The position numbers were made by a program, and so were the translations under genes. The notes under the pieces are model-generated. The model made no database searches. It was given only the letters and a program-made list of their open reading frames with translations, and had not been told where the DNA came from. Below are positions 1-12,140 of a stretch of 64,000 nucleotides of DNA, piece by piece; the stretch's first letter is position 1; every line of letters begins with the position of its first letter. The stretch is from Phallusia mammillata (lineage: Eukaryota; Chordata; Ascidiacea; Phlebobranchia; Ascidiidae). The stretch lies in NCBI GenBank assembly GCA_003260075.1, contig QLIY01000021.1, positions 252,839-316,838 on the forward strand. Direction: 5' to 3'.

Positions 1-270
1 TAACAGACGAACTCATAGCAGACAAAAGTTGCCAAATACCCATAGATGGCGAGTAGGCCCTACAGTCATTTAAATTGACAGTGGGAGTAGAAAATAGGGC
101 TAGGAACTAATTTTATTGTTGTTTTTCTTACCTCACCCCAACCCTAATAGCCCTAACCGTCAGCATTTTCACACAATTTTGCTTGTATAAACTTTTCTCA
201 AACGTAGTATCCATTGTTTTAACGCCAACACAAACAAACGGTTCCTTTATTGCGTATTTTCTTTTTTCAG

Positions 271-1311
271 AACATGTCAATTTGTCATATTCACGCTCTA
301 ATTGCCAACAACGCAATCCACCACTCGCAAGCTTATTACTACGGAGCTATGGGAGTTTACGGAGATACTGCCGTGTCTTCACTAACAGGTAAACATCAAT
401 AATAATAAAAACAAGCTATTCCAAACTTTTAGCTCCTTCTAACTTGAAAATATTTTTTTACAACTGCTGGGCATATATCACCAAATGTATTTTTGTTTAA
501 CAGTTAAAAACAATTGGATCTATCGGTTGTACGACACTGCCATCAACTTTCACTGCGGACAAAACAACGTGGCAAGTAACAACATGATTAATCACATTAG
601 CAGACATAGAGTGTTTGGAACTTGTAATGGAGCTGTGGGACCGGGTGGAATTCCACACCAGGTACGTTTTTTATGTTGCTCCATTGCTTTTTATATTATT
701 TCCTGCCGTAAGCTGCAGACACCGTTTCGACCTATGAGGCATCTTTAAGGCAGCTGGTGACCAGAGATAGGCCGTATTGGCTATAGTGTTGCCTTCCAAC
801 GGCACTCTAGTTTGTATCTCTTGTCACCAACAGCGTTGATAAGATCTTCAAAACAGTGTGCTTTGTATGCAGCTTATCATTTATTGACTCGATGCTTTAA
901 CATTCCTGCCATAGTTATTAAGTTTTTTCTTTATCACTAACTTAACCTGCACATTTGACACCTTTTTAGAACCTTACCTTTGTCCGAAATGTGATTTATG
1001 TGGTTCATGAAGACCCTCGCATGTGGTCACGCGGAGATATTTGGTGGAATGCGGTTCCTAAACTGGACAGTAACGATTACTACTTTGTATCGGCACCACA
1101 ACAAGAAATAGATGAGTTCTTTCCCAAGGAAATTTCTTTTGCTCAATGGAAATCAAATAGTGGCAACGATGTGTCCTCTGTTATAGAAAACCCAATGTTT
1201 GTTGACGTGGAACAAGACGATTACAGATTACAGGAAACCTCGCCTGCATTATCGCTGGGCATAAATTCCATTGACATGAACAAAGTTATTGAACAAAGCG
1301 GTGCATGTTAA
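271..1311 (+). CDS. Right-handed parallel beta-helix protein, C-terminal part (3 exons; 5' end outside window)
   Basis: Three exons, 271-388, 504-661 and 970-1311, join in frame (phases 1 and 0) with AG/GT borders and end at TAA 1309-1311, giving about 206 residues. Stacked short segments such as IANNAIHHSQAYYYGAMGVY and NNVASNNMINHISRHR have the Asn-rich turns of parallel beta-helix (pectate-lyase-like, PbH1) repeats. The C-terminus has the usual closing pattern of such proteins: an FAQW segment, then NPMFVDVEQDDYRLQETSPA and a Gly-Ile turn. The family is extracellular or periplasmic and often acts on or binds carbohydrate; no catalytic residues can be assigned here. The first codon seen is Asn after an AG acceptor at 269-270, so upstream exons lie left of the window. 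The gene is followed by LSM2 on the same strand 340 bp away. Similar proteins are common in bacteria, so ancient transfer is possible but not shown. Confidence 0.7.
389..503 (+). other. Intron of the beta-helix gene
   Basis: GT at 389-390, AG at 502-503 after a T-rich stretch. The second intron, 662-969, carries the first copy of a dispersed inverted-terminal repeat family described at 712-880. Confidence 0.6.
712..880. repeat. Dispersed MITE-like repeat, family A, copy 1
   Basis: Contains ctgcagacaccgtttcgacc at the left and aaaacagtgtgctttgtatgcag at the right, which are roughly inverted copies of each other. The core resembles CAGCTGGTGACNANAGATNGGCCGTAT...CGGCACTC. Related copies lie near 25070-25170, 35085-35212 and 42631-42816. 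It sits in an intron of the beta-helix gene. Confidence 0.5.
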
Positions 1312-1653
1312 CAATGAATTGAATAGTATGCCGTCGTTTGTTTTGCATTTTCTTCAAGCAGTTCTTTATGTGTACTTGTTTACAAATCAAAGTTGTTTTA
1401 AGTGTACAGATATTTGTTTTTTTGCGTATTAAATTATTGCAGACACAATGATATGTTGCGTACCACTGGTATGAATATAAACTAATTTTGAAGGAAAAGT
1501 TTCGTTTACCTTCTGCCTTTTTTTGACAAAACCGTTCACTCATCCACTCAAGGCAAGCAGCGTTGCCGCTGAAATGCAAAACAAAGTTAGGGAACGTTTG
1601 TGAAACGTTTGTGTTTGTGGTTTATTGTAAACAAGACCGAGAGATTTGGGAAT
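1312..1653. other. Intergenic region between the beta-helix gene and LSM2
   Basis: Holds the presumed 3' UTR of the beta-helix gene (an ATTAAA-like signal near 1424) and the LSM2 promoter and 5' UTR. I see no TATA box and no open frame that looks coding. Confidence 0.4.
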
Positions 1654-3209
1654 AATGGTAAGTCTCAGAAGTCCGCTTAGTTTCATTTGGTAATTCCAAA
1701 CACATTTTTGGAAAAATTTTCAGCATAAAGTTACCTCAAATCAATTTTTAAAACACATTTTTCATCACAACATCATTTAATTTTATTTAAAGTTATTTAC
1801 TCACAAACGGTTTAAGATTGTGTTATTTTCGGAAATTTATCTAGATTAATCTATTTTGAGGTAGTTTGGTTTAGTTGCGACAAAAAGTTAACACATATTC
1901 ACGTATCAGATTTATTAGGGAAAACACGGAATTTTAAAGATTTATCTTTTGTACAGGTGATTCTTTTCCATCAGGAACATCTTTTTAATCCATAGTGTTT
2001 CATGCTAAACACTATGCTCTGAAACTTAATTAAAAATTACCAAATCATTTCACACAGTCATCATTCTTACTTACATTACCCATAGCATACTTGACCAATA
2101 AATGTATTTTAAACAATATGACACACTTTTTGATTACTTTTTCGTTTTTGTTACAAAATAAATGTAACCTTTAAATATTTGTTCATTGTGTTACAGTTGT
2201 TCTACTCCTTTTTCAAATCCCTGGTCGGAAAAGATGTTGTTGTGGAATTAAAAAATGACTTGAGTATTTGTGGAACGTTACACTCAGTCGACCAATACTT
2301 GAATATCAAATTACAGGACATTAGTGTTACTGATCCTGAAAAATACCCACACATGGTAAGAATTTGAAAAACAAATAACACTTTGCTTTCAGAACCCATG
2401 GATATATTTATGGGAAAACTAGTCTTAAATATTTGCTTTATTGCTTATGTAACTTTAGTTAAGATTACTGAAATCTTCTGAACACATCAAGTATACTGCC
2501 TGGTATGATTCTAGGAATGTTTAAGAAATATATGGGGGGGGGGCTTGAATATCAAATTACAGGACATTAGTGTTACTGATCCTGAAAAATACCCACATAT
2601 GGTAAGAATTTGAAAAACAAATAACACTTCGCTTTCAGAACTCTTGGATATATTTATGGGAAAACTAGTCTTAAATATTTGCTTTATTGCTTATGTAACT
2701 TTAGTTAAGATTACTGAAATCTTCTGAACACATCAAGTATACTGCCTGGTATGATTCTAGGAATGTTTAAGAAATATATATATTTTAATTATAAAATTAT
2801 TCATTTGGTAATGTATGTACAAAAGTTTTATATTTTTGCTCTTTTTTGTAATTAGTTCTTGCTAATTGCTGTGATTTAGTACTTAATTTTTTTGCTATTT
2901 ATGTGATGAAAGACTTTTCAATTAAAGTCAACAATAAATTTATAAGCAAGAGATATATATCATTTTTTTTATAGCTCACAGCAAAAAAATGGTATAGGAC
3001 TTCAATTTTTTGCTTTTAATTTGTTGTAAGACTTTTCAATAAAAGTTGACAAAAAACGTACTAACAAAGGGATTTTTTTGTAGCTTTCAGTAAAAAATTG
3101 CTTCATAAGAGGTTCTGTTGTGCGATATGTTCAATTGCCAGCTGATGAAGTTGACACAGCATTGCTTCAAGACGCAGCAAGAAAAGAAGCTGCCCAAAGC
3201 AAACAGTGA
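1654..3209 (+). CDS. LSM2: U6 snRNA-associated Sm-like protein LSm2
   Basis: Subunit of the Lsm2-8 ring, which binds the U6 snRNA 3' end in the nucleus, and of the Lsm1-7 ring, which acts in cytoplasmic mRNA decay. Exon 1 is the ATG alone (1654-1656, followed directly by GTAAGT). Exon 2 is 2197-2355 and begins with the codons for LFYSFFKSLVGKDVVVELKN. Exon 3 is 3084-3209 and encodes LSVKNCFIRGSVVRYVQLPA followed by DEVDTALLQDAARKEAAQSK, then Q and TGA. The product is 95 aa, the same length as human LSM2 as I recall it, and nearly identical through Sm1 (residues about 10-50) and Sm2 (about 55-85, with the IRGSVVRYV core). The 3' half of exon 2 with its donor is repeated in the following intron (2544-2779) behind a G run. 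That copy lacks an acceptor and is not needed for the product. Confidence 0.96.
2298..2779 (+). repeat. Direct duplication around G10 run: 3' half of LSM2 exon 2
   Basis: Copy 1 (2298-2533) and copy 2 (2544-2779) are about 236 bp each, separated by ten G at 2534-2543. Copy 1 stops at the run and copy 2 continues into unique intron. They differ at scattered sites, for example acacatgg/acatatgg and cccatgg/ctcttgg, as two alleles would. Confidence 0.9.
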
Positions 3210-4568
3210 AAATGTTGGCATTTGTCTTGTCAACAAACACTGCCAGTGCCAGATATTCTCGTGTTTAAGAGAATTTAAGAGTGGATGTTTTATTTGGTTA
3301 CTAAATCCACCCCCCTAGTTCAAATTTTATGTTTTTTGCTTTTTTTACTGCTGTTTTTATATTTTGTCCTCAATTGTGCATTTAATTGAAATGGATTTTT
3401 GCCCATATGATGATTACTACTTGATTAAAGTTATAATTATTAAGTATGTGGTTTAAACAAATTCTTTGTTAATAACGTAGACTTTAAATGAATTATATTT
3501 GGGCGCAATCCACTCTCATAAAAGTCTACAGGTGTGCCTGCATGTAAAGTTGTCATCACAATTCATTGTTTAATAAATTTGCATATTGGAATGTTTTTGA
3601 TTTAAACTTTTGCCTGTCATCAGGTGTGCTATCATATGGATTTTTGTAAAATCCTGGAATTGGGAATTTGACTTTTTAATCCTGAGACTAAGATGCCTAT
3701 TTAACTACTATGTTAGTTTTACATCTCTTGAGTTTACTGTGCTGCTTCAAGTGGAACTATGTTGTCACTAAAGGTTGTCTTTCTGTTCATAATTTGTTGT
3801 TATTCAGCTAAATCCAAATCTAATGAACACCAATTCAAAAGCGTAAAGTGTTCTTTTCTTTTCAATGAGGTCTTAACCTTGATATAAAACACTATTCTGT
3901 TGTGTAACACAAATGTATGCCTGGGAAAAAAAAGCTTGTTTTCATTTCAAGCGCATAGCGTACCATTTTGCATGACGCCATAAGGGGGGGGGGCATATAA
4001 AACACTATTCTGTTGTGTAACACAAATGTATGCCTGGTAAACAAAGTTTGTTTTCATTTCAAGCGCATAGCGTACCATTTTGCATGACGCCATAAACGAT
4101 TTGTTTAGCAAGACTACAGAATATTCGGTTTCAGCCGAACCCCTCTATTATCACAACATGTATCTAATATCCTAATACAGTACCAGGAAAATGACCTAAT
4201 AATCAAATATATGATACATTTCTATGGTGATCAGTCATCCCAAATTGTTGTGACAGTTTGGAAATTGGCAAAATTAGGTTTTGTAGGAATTTCGTATAGC
4301 ATCTGATCATCGATAACATTTCAATGCGACACTGATTTCTGTCGATGAAATTATGACAAAAAAATTAGGCAGTACCTTTTCTTTTTCCCAAAGTGCCAAC
4401 AAAGAATACACAACAAAACAACCACAAAAGTCTTAGATGATCTCACCACAACACTATTGCTTTTAAATATACACCACACAGCATGCATATTTGAACTTTG
4501 CATGTTGATAACACTTTACAAAGGCATGAGTGTATTTACAGAGTAACATTGAACACTTGGCATAAATT
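3210..4568. other. Convergent intergenic region, LSM2 3' side to GNL1 3' side
   Basis: Holds the presumed LSM2 3' UTR (AATAAA near 3572) and a duplicated 102-bp block. No coding-like frame is seen on either strand. Confidence 0.4.
3882..4095 (+). repeat. Direct duplication around G10 run, intergenic
   Basis: Copy 1 3882-3983 and copy 2 3995-4095, with ten G at 3984-3993. Both start atataaaacactattctg and end gacgccataa; copy 2 alone continues into unique sequence. Confidence 0.9.
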
Positions 4569-4573
4569 TTATT
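4568..4573 (-). promoter_or_regulatory. Polyadenylation signal overlapping the GNL1 stop codon
   Basis: On the minus strand the end of GNL1 reads GAT GAA TAA A, so AATAAA overlaps the TAA stop. This suggests a very short 3' UTR, unless another signal further down is used. Confidence 0.4.
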
Positions 4574-7500
4574 CATCATCCATCATAGCCAGAGCTGAAA
4601 ACTTGTTTTCCATTACATCAAAGTCATCCTGATCCAATGTTTTGTTTCCATCTGTGTCATCAGTATCATAGTCCTCCGGATCAGAATCTTCTGAAAATCC
4701 TGACATAGAGTTGCTGTCTGCAATTGACTCTGAACTGTAACCCACAAAATCTTCCAAATACAATGGCCTTCCATCTGAATCACATGCAATGTTGCCACGA
4801 AAATGACCAGTTGTGCGCAAAGTCAGAAGTCCGACAGTGTTTTCATGTTGTTCCCATATACCTTTTACAGACAACATAAAGTGATTGGCTTTACATGGCA
4901 AATGATTATTTAAAACAGGCCATACCTTTTTCTTCTGCAAATTTTGGGGGTCTCATGTACATACAAAGTCTCCCATCCACAGCCATGCGCAAAATACTGT
5001 TAGCAGCTCTGTAAACATCAGGTCTGGCAGCCTTCGCTGTTTTGTAGTTTCTTTGATTGGCCCAAGCTGCAAACAATTGAAAAACGTTAGACATGCAATC
5101 ATAGTGTGGAATTCAACTTTATCTTCTGTAACACCATACATGGTTCTTCAAGTATACCCCAGAATGATTGGTGAGGCTGGGTATGTAATCAATGGGGGGG
5201 GGGGTATAGTCCTTCAAGTATACCCCAGAATGAACACCATGCATGGTCTTTCAAGTATACCCCAGAATGATTGGTGAGGCTGGGTATGTAATCAATGCAT
5301 TGACTGGTTTCTTTTTGGTTGCTTGAATGTTTTTACTGTTAAACTATTACCAGCTGTTTTAGGGGAATAGTTATACTATGGCAGTGCTGTCTTGATTATC
5401 CATTCAAGTTGGGACCATAAGGAAAGCAGCATTGCACCACAACAATAAAAACTGCATTCAACTATAGCAGGGTTCCCGCACAATTTTCGTTCACAAATTC
5501 CATGACTTTTACAAAACTTTTCAAGGAAAATAAACAAATTTCCATAACCTTATTCAAAAAAATCGAGCTATTCCCATCGTAAAACTAGTGAAGAGGCTTT
5601 GGTAGATGCAGCCAATTTACCATACTTGCAACGAATATTTATATGTTACGTGATTTGAAATTCCTATCCCTATCTGGCATTTTTAGGGTAAAACAGTGTC
5701 CAAATTACATACTTTTTCAAGGACTTTGCAAAACTTTTCCAGGCCTTAAAAATACAGATTTTAATTCCATAAATTTTCCAGGTTTTCCATACCCATGGGA
5801 ACCCTGCTATAGGCATATTTAATGCAAAGCAAGTGACATCTGAAAAGAACATTTATGACTTAAAATTGCAGATGGGTTTTAGGGTAAATGATTGTCCAGC
5901 TGTTAGGTGTGTATTGTGACTGTAGACCGCTATATATTATAAGCAACTGTTTTTTGGTTTAGGAAAAATGTCTACATGCAACAATATTAAACACAAATTT
6001 CATCAAAAAATGCAGGGAAATCGAAAATATATTAATGTACGCTGCACAAATGTTAGGGTAAAAAAACTTAACCATAGATTAAAAATATGGTAGTTCTAAT
6101 CCTAACCTTCAGGGGGGGGGGGCTTTTCCAGGTTTTCCATACCCACGGGAACCCTGCTATAGGCATATTTAATGGAAAGCAAGTGACATCTGAAAAGAAC
6201 ATTTATGACTTAAAATTGCAGATGGGTTTTAGGGTAAATGATTGTCCAGCTGTTAGGTGTGTATTGTGACTGTAGACCGCTATATATTATAAGCAACTGT
6301 TTTTTGGTTTAGGAAAAATGTCTACATGCAACAATATTAAACACAAATTTCATCAAAAAATGCAGGGAAATCGAAAATATATTAATGTACGCTGCACAAA
6401 TGTTAGGGTAAAAAAACTTAACCATAGATTAAAAATATGGTAGTTCTAATCCTAACCTTCAGAAATGTCCCATGGTGTCCACTTTTCTGATGCATCGCCA
6501 CTTGGATGTTTGAGTCTCAGTATGTTTACCAAGTTGAGGCGAGAAGCAAGATATCCCACAGGAGTATATGGTTCTCTTACTTGCGCAACAGGGTATATTC
6601 CAGACAATACCTACAATAACAAAGGTTTGTGAGATATTCCTTGAGGGCTTTGTAATATGAAACTTATAGGATTGTAGTCCAAAGTAATGCCAACAGTAAG
6701 GCAATTTCACCACTGTGCACCAGCTACACCAACTAAAAAGGGCTATTAGAAAATTTGCAATCTAAATAAACTTATAATAGATTATGTGAATTGCATATTT
6801 TAGAGTAGCCCAACATGAAAAGCCGACTTTTGCGCTACTGGTTTTACCTGTTGTTGTTTGTCTATTAGAGATGGAAAAACAAGTCCTGGTGAATCACATA
6901 ATTTTACTGTTGGGGTTAAAAAGTAGGTTTGGAAGTATTTTGTGTGTCCCGGTGTGACCGATGTACTGACAACTTTTCGCCCAATTAAACCATTCATTAG
7001 AGACGACTTTCCAACATTCGGATGACCTTCAATACATAAACAAATTCAAAACATGCCAACTTGTATGGTACCACAATTTTAAATGTAGGATTAGTGAAAA
7101 TTAAGTACATGTGAAATCTTACCAAATCTGTTACAAAAAAAATGTATGTCTTGCTAAATATTGCAGCTATTAAGACATGGTAATATTGATTAAAAAGTGT
7201 TGCATTTACACATTGTATATACCAACAAATCCAATTGTTAACTTTCCATCTTCAAATGCCTCTGTCTTTTTGGTATCTATTTCTCCATCACCACTTTCAT
7301 AGTTTAAAGCTTGCTGATTCTCTGTCAATGTTTTGTGCTTGTCACTACCATCTGCAAAACATGGTTGTATTGGGCTCTATTGTACAATTGTATTTTGCGC
7401 TACGATAAAGATTCATATAAACAGTACTATGTAGGTCTCTTGCTATACTCAGTTTGTAGGGCAAGTTGCATTATGTGGGGGGGGGGTAAACAGTACAATG

Positions 7501-10101
7501 TAGGTCTCTTGCTATACTCAGTTTGTAGGGCAAGTTGCATTATGTTTGTGCCTTAGACAATGCCAAAAGCTGCTGGAATGATTATGCTACTTCTACAATT
7601 TCTAAAATTTAATGCCAAAATTAGCAAACTCACTAGTTATATTGTCAACAATATTTCACAATGAGATTTCCATTATTACATCATTATTAACATTTATATG
7701 ATTCAAACTACATACATTGAAAAATGGCATGGTATATGGTAAAATAGTATGGCATTTATATATAGCTACCTCCACAGGATGCCTGGTGAGCAGGCGATGT
7801 GTCATTACTTGAGAATCCTAATTTACCAAGATCTTGTTCAATCTTGTCTTCCCATGATGACATATCAACTAAAATGCAAGTCCAGGTTATTAATTGTTAT
7901 TTTGATATATTACAAATTTGAAGTGCATGGTTGCTTACACTTTACTAGTTTAAATTCTTTTACATTATCATTTCTCTTCAATTGACCTGTTACGTTTCAG
8001 CACAACTAATTAGGTAGTATACATTGATTAACTGTGGTGCTGCATGTTGTGTATGAGATCAGCTGGTAAAATTTATGTTTTGCACTATTGGTAATACAAA
8101 CCTGACATTATCTTTGTGCCCACAAATTTTGCAAAATTGTTCATTACTATTTTTGAGATTGGAATGTTTTTTTGTTATAACTTCTTCAAAGGAAAAAAAA
8201 CAACTAAATAGTTTACAGCACTACCATTAGGTCTGACAGGGACATTGTTGATAATGAAACAAAAACATTTCATTGCCAAAATAATGTGTGTTACCTTTGT
8301 CACCACAAATGCTTTGACAAATATGTAGAAGTTCCTTAGGGCCTATTTGTGTGGTGTAAATCCGTTTCTTGGGGGCAAGACGCTTTGGGAGACTTTCTTG
8401 TTCTGCAAAAGCAATCATAAATCAAAATTGTTTTCTTAAAAAGCATTTTTTACTTACTTTTTGCGTTCAGTCTTCTTGTGTCGCTTGGAAAAGATGTAAA
8501 CCAAACAACATGCAAATGTGGAAATAAACTAAATAGAAAAAATATTCAATTTTCTAAGGAGAGATTAAAAACATGGGTAACCTATTTATTTTGAAACAAA
8601 CCTTTTAAAATATGATGTCCAAGCAGCAACAACACACGCTGGTACAAGGTCAATTTTATTCAACACCAAAATTAAAGGTTTCTTCAATTCCACAACAACA
8701 TGTTCATACAAAGCAGGGGAAAAATGTAGCACCTAAATTGTCACAAGAAAATTATTACAGAACACAAGTGAGTTTAGTGCCTTTATGGAGTGACATTTAC
8801 TTATGTTTAAAGTAAATTCTTTTAAAAGATTCAAATACTGTTTTGTGTTTAGGCTAATGCCAGTTTATTGCAGTATGTATACATATTGGTATAAGTTAGA
8901 AAATACTTTTTTTTCTTTTCATTAAAACTGTAACAGTCACAAACAAGAACTTACGGGATGTCTAACATCTGTCACCATTACAACAACATCACTCATTTCT
9001 AAAACTCTCCAGAGCTGACGCCATGTCTGCAACAAATAAAAGGTGTGAAACTCACTTCATACAGAGAATTATACTTTTCTGACCTCAAGATTGTGTTCAA
9101 AATAACTCAGGTTTTGGTCACCAAATTTGTTGTAAATTTCATTCAAGTATTTTTGAAAGTAAGATGCTTCTCTGCTTTCCAGTTGCTCCTTAGACATTTT
9201 GTAAGACCAGTTAGGCCGCTTTGGCATGTCAAGTTCTGTAATTGCAAAACACACATAATAATATAATCAAAAAATTAAACCTGTTAGGGCCCTCATAAAA
9301 TGTCCCACGAACAACGTTTCTGCATTGTGCAGCTAATTACTGCTTGGTGATTAAAACAACTTAACTCAATTCTGGTATACTTGGTGCTGAAAATATCATT
9401 TGGTTAGAAGAAGGCAATAGGATATTGAAACGTTGAGCTATTTTGGGTTTCTTTTATACCCGACAGCATTTAGTCACATATACTTTTAAAAATGCCAGAA
9501 AATGTAACTAGAACATAAAACAAAAAGACACACCTGATCCAGGTTGGTAGATTTCCTTGATATCTGCTTCAAGTACATTTTCTGGCACAAACTGAATAGG
9601 CTTAGTTTGTGCCTCATGTTTTCGACGCTCGATTTCAGACCTTGATTCAAGACGGAAGTTCAATAGATAACGCTCTGGGTTGTATTTACCTTGAGAGAAA
9701 TTTACAGTGAAACGTGGGTGAAAGTGCATGTCAATAGACATTAACTGAGATATTGTACTTGTGTTTTCAGCTGTTTGCACTTTCAAAGAAGAGTTGAGAC
9801 TGGTTTCTTCTCTGGCAGAATCTTCGGAATTAGTTGCTGACTTTTGCCATTTTGACTTGGTTAAATGGTGGTCCGAAGACCCTGAAAACAGGCAACAGTT
9901 ATAGCAAGCCACAGATTGGATGTAAAACAAAAACCTGTAATACAACTTGCAAGCGATTTGTAAACACAAGAACTATAAATTCTGTAAACTAGTATGACAT
10001 GAAGCGAATGGATTTGGCAATGCAAATTTACCTTTCTTGGTGCGTTTTTCTTTTAGTTGCTGTTTCTTTTGTTTACCACTGTAGGGTTTCTTTCTAGGCA
10101 T
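4569..10101 (-). CDS. GNL1: Guanine nucleotide-binding protein-like 1, circularly permuted GTPase
   Basis: Thirteen exons in transcription order: 10101-10032, 9881-9534, 9235-9084, 9026-8955, 8732-8602, 8528-8458, 8402-8295, 7868-7770, 7351-7223, 7026-6848, 6610-6457, 5066-4926, 4861-4569. All join in phase to 1947 nt (648 aa; human is about 607). The N-terminus is basic (MPRKKPYSGKQKKQQ), as in GNL1. Domain order is the YlqF/YawG permutation: G4 NKID near residue 239, then G1 GHPNVGKSS near 394, then G3 DSPGL near 438. Other conserved stretches are NWSYKMSKEQL, TPGHTKYFQTYFLTP, LSGIYPVAQVREPYTPVGYL and YKTAKAARPDVYRAANS. The C-terminus is acidic, as expected. The exon 8 donor could lie earlier, at the GTAAAT inside the exon as drawn. 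GNL1-class GTPases are linked to ribosome biogenesis and nucleolar shuttling. Intron 11 carries a hAT MITE; introns 8, 11 and 12 carry G-run duplications. Confidence 0.95.
5139..5297 (+). repeat. Direct duplication around G run, GNL1 intron 12
   Basis: Eleven G at 5194-5204, the first being the natural G of aatg. The flanks share ttcaagtataccccagaatga, present three times in all. The stretch ending gtatgtaatcaatg occurs on both sides, and only the right copy continues. Confidence 0.85.
5468..5806. mobile_element. hAT-type MITE, CAGGGTTCCC termini, in GNL1 intron 11
   Basis: Terminal inverted repeat cagggttccc at 5468 and gggaaccctg ending 5806. The 6-mer ctatag flanks both ends (5462-5467 and 5807-5812) and is probably part of the target duplication. 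The right third recurs at 6123-6160 because of the G-run duplication. No transposase frame is present. Confidence 0.75.
5773..6462 (+). repeat. Direct duplication around G run including the end of GNL1 exon 11
   Basis: Copies of about 339 bp (5773-6111 and 6124-6462) flank G at 6112-6122: ten G plus the natural G of ttcag. Copy 1 carries only the last few bases of exon 11 with its donor; copy 2 carries the complete exon. A few substitutions separate the copies, such as catggg/cacggg and aatgcaaagc/aatggaaagc. Confidence 0.9.
7419..7545 (+). repeat. Direct duplication around G10 run, GNL1 intron 8
   Basis: 58-bp copies 7419-7476 and 7488-7545 with ten G at 7477-7486. One difference is seen, agtactatg/agtacaatg. 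Confidence 0.9.
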
Positions 10102-12140
10102 TGGCCAAAGAATATTTCATCAATTAGCAGGACTTTTACTGTGCCTGCAGAAAAAATTCACAATCTCTCCCAAAAAAAGTGTAACTCAGCTACAATTTTA
10201 GGCAGTTTTGTGTCAAGGTTGTGTTAAGCCCGGATGTTCTACAACAAATCAACATGAAAATTTACACATGTATAGTCCAATATGGTTGGTATACTGCAGA
10301 TTTACAGACTTCCGGTTAATAACGTTAACACATAAAAACAAAAATTGACTCATCTTTTGCTACAGTCAAATACATTGCAAATGAGACCGCAGAGTCTACA
10401 GAAAACAATTCTCAGTTTCCACGATTTCTATGACGATGAATGTTGCAACATATTGCGCATGCGCAGAGATTACTGATTTTGTCATTGTGGTTCGTGTTCT
10501 GCAAGGTGTAAAACTAAATTCGTTTCTCATGATTTTTTGGACTTATATTTAGAGATTTCGTGAAAAGAAAGTTTAGGGAACGAAATAGTTTAAAGGACAA
10601 GTTCCTGCGTCAGTTCAGATTCTTGGGCAACGTTAAAAAACACCTTTTCTTTTCGTAGTTCATTGCTGCGAGACAGTTTCAGAATCACCACCATAAAAAT
10701 GCCAGGTTGAAATGATCACAATAAAATCACGATTTTAGACACCATGAAATGTACAAATTGTGGAAACAAAAAAATTTTTTTTTGTTACTTTCAATGAAAG
10801 AACGTTTTGAGGTACTGTAAGTCGGCAGTTGATTAAGTAGAAGGTCGGTAATGTACCGAATGAAAAATAAGCTTGATATACTATGAAATAAACACATACA
10901 GACTTGTTTTCAAAATCCTCTAGTGAAAGTATTAGACCAGTGGTTCCCAACCTTTCGTGGACCATGGCCCCCTTAAAGTAACTTTTTAGCCTCGTGGCGC
11001 CCTTAAAGTAACTTTTTGGCCTCGTGGGCCCCTTAAAGTAACCCTATAGGAGCTGTGGCCCCCTTAAAATGTAGATAGCAATCTCACACTGGAATGTGGT
11101 ATTAATTTTGGCCTTAAACAGGTCAAATAGAGTAAATGAGCATGATAAACCTCACTATAAACAAATAGTATGTGAAATAGTCCATTAAATTCGGGAATAA
11201 AGTTAAAATGACTTTTAGTGGGTGTTTCTTGTGAATCTACGCCCATGCCCCCCTGGACACAGCTCGTGGCCCCCCTGGGGGGCCATGGGCCCTGGTTGGG
11301 AACCACTGTATTAGACAAATTATAACTGAAATGAGCTTTATTAATTACAATTGTTTACATGAATGTGTATTTTCTACAAAGCTAAATTCTGCAAAATTTG
11401 GTTTCTTTATTATAAAAAACGGTAGTGTATATTATGTTTGCAAAGTGATTTGGGTTCTACAATCTACATTAAATTCACTGAACCCTACTTGGCTAATCTG
11501 TAAAAATTTTATCTTTTGTCATTGAATGAATTACCATAGTTGCCTTTAAGATTACGCTGAATACGATTTTGTTCAAGATATTTATTTAATGATATGCTTT
11601 TTTTAATGATATTTAATATTTTTTTGCTAAATGCTTGTAATACATCAATGTTTGAACGAATTCTTTGCAACTTGCCATCTTCAAAACTTGATCAAAGTGA
11701 GCTTGTAGCAATAAGGTTTAAAACAGTAGGACAAACAAAAGCAATTTTCGTTTTCATATTGCACTAATCGATGCTGTTGCTGCACCAACACCAACAAAGA
11801 TAACAAGTGTTTATTGATTATTTATCACACATATATATTGATTTAATAATATGGGATACCACTTGACTTTTGCATAACTGTTAATACATTTTTGCGATTT
11901 GGAAATTTCTGACTACCGGTAAGTGCAGAATGTTGGAACAATTGTAGGAACAAAAAGTTGGACATTTTAATACCTTTAACCATGAATGTGTTCACAAATA
12001 TTCTGGCAGATTCGGCAGTAAATTGTGGAAAAAAAAAAAAAACTATGTTATATCAGTAGGCTATTATCATTGTTTTCAAGTGTTTTGAATTATAATTTAC
12101 TGGATTGTCATAGACATCCATGGACAGAGCTAAAATTTAG
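10102..12140. other. Upstream region of GNL1; one MITE, otherwise no gene seen
   Basis: Holds the GNL1 5' UTR and promoter, without a clear TATA box, the hAT MITE at 10938-11308, and AT-rich sequence up to the possible exon at 12141. Confidence 0.4.
10938..11308. mobile_element. hAT-type MITE, CAGTGGTTCCCAACC termini
   Basis: Perfect 15-bp terminal inverted repeats cagtggttcccaacc / ggttgggaaccactg. An exact 8-bp target duplication tattagac lies on both sides (10930-10937 and 11309-11316). The 371-bp element has a subterminal tandem of a ~27-bp unit (gcccccttaaagtaac...) and no transposase, so it is non-autonomous. Confidence 0.9.
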
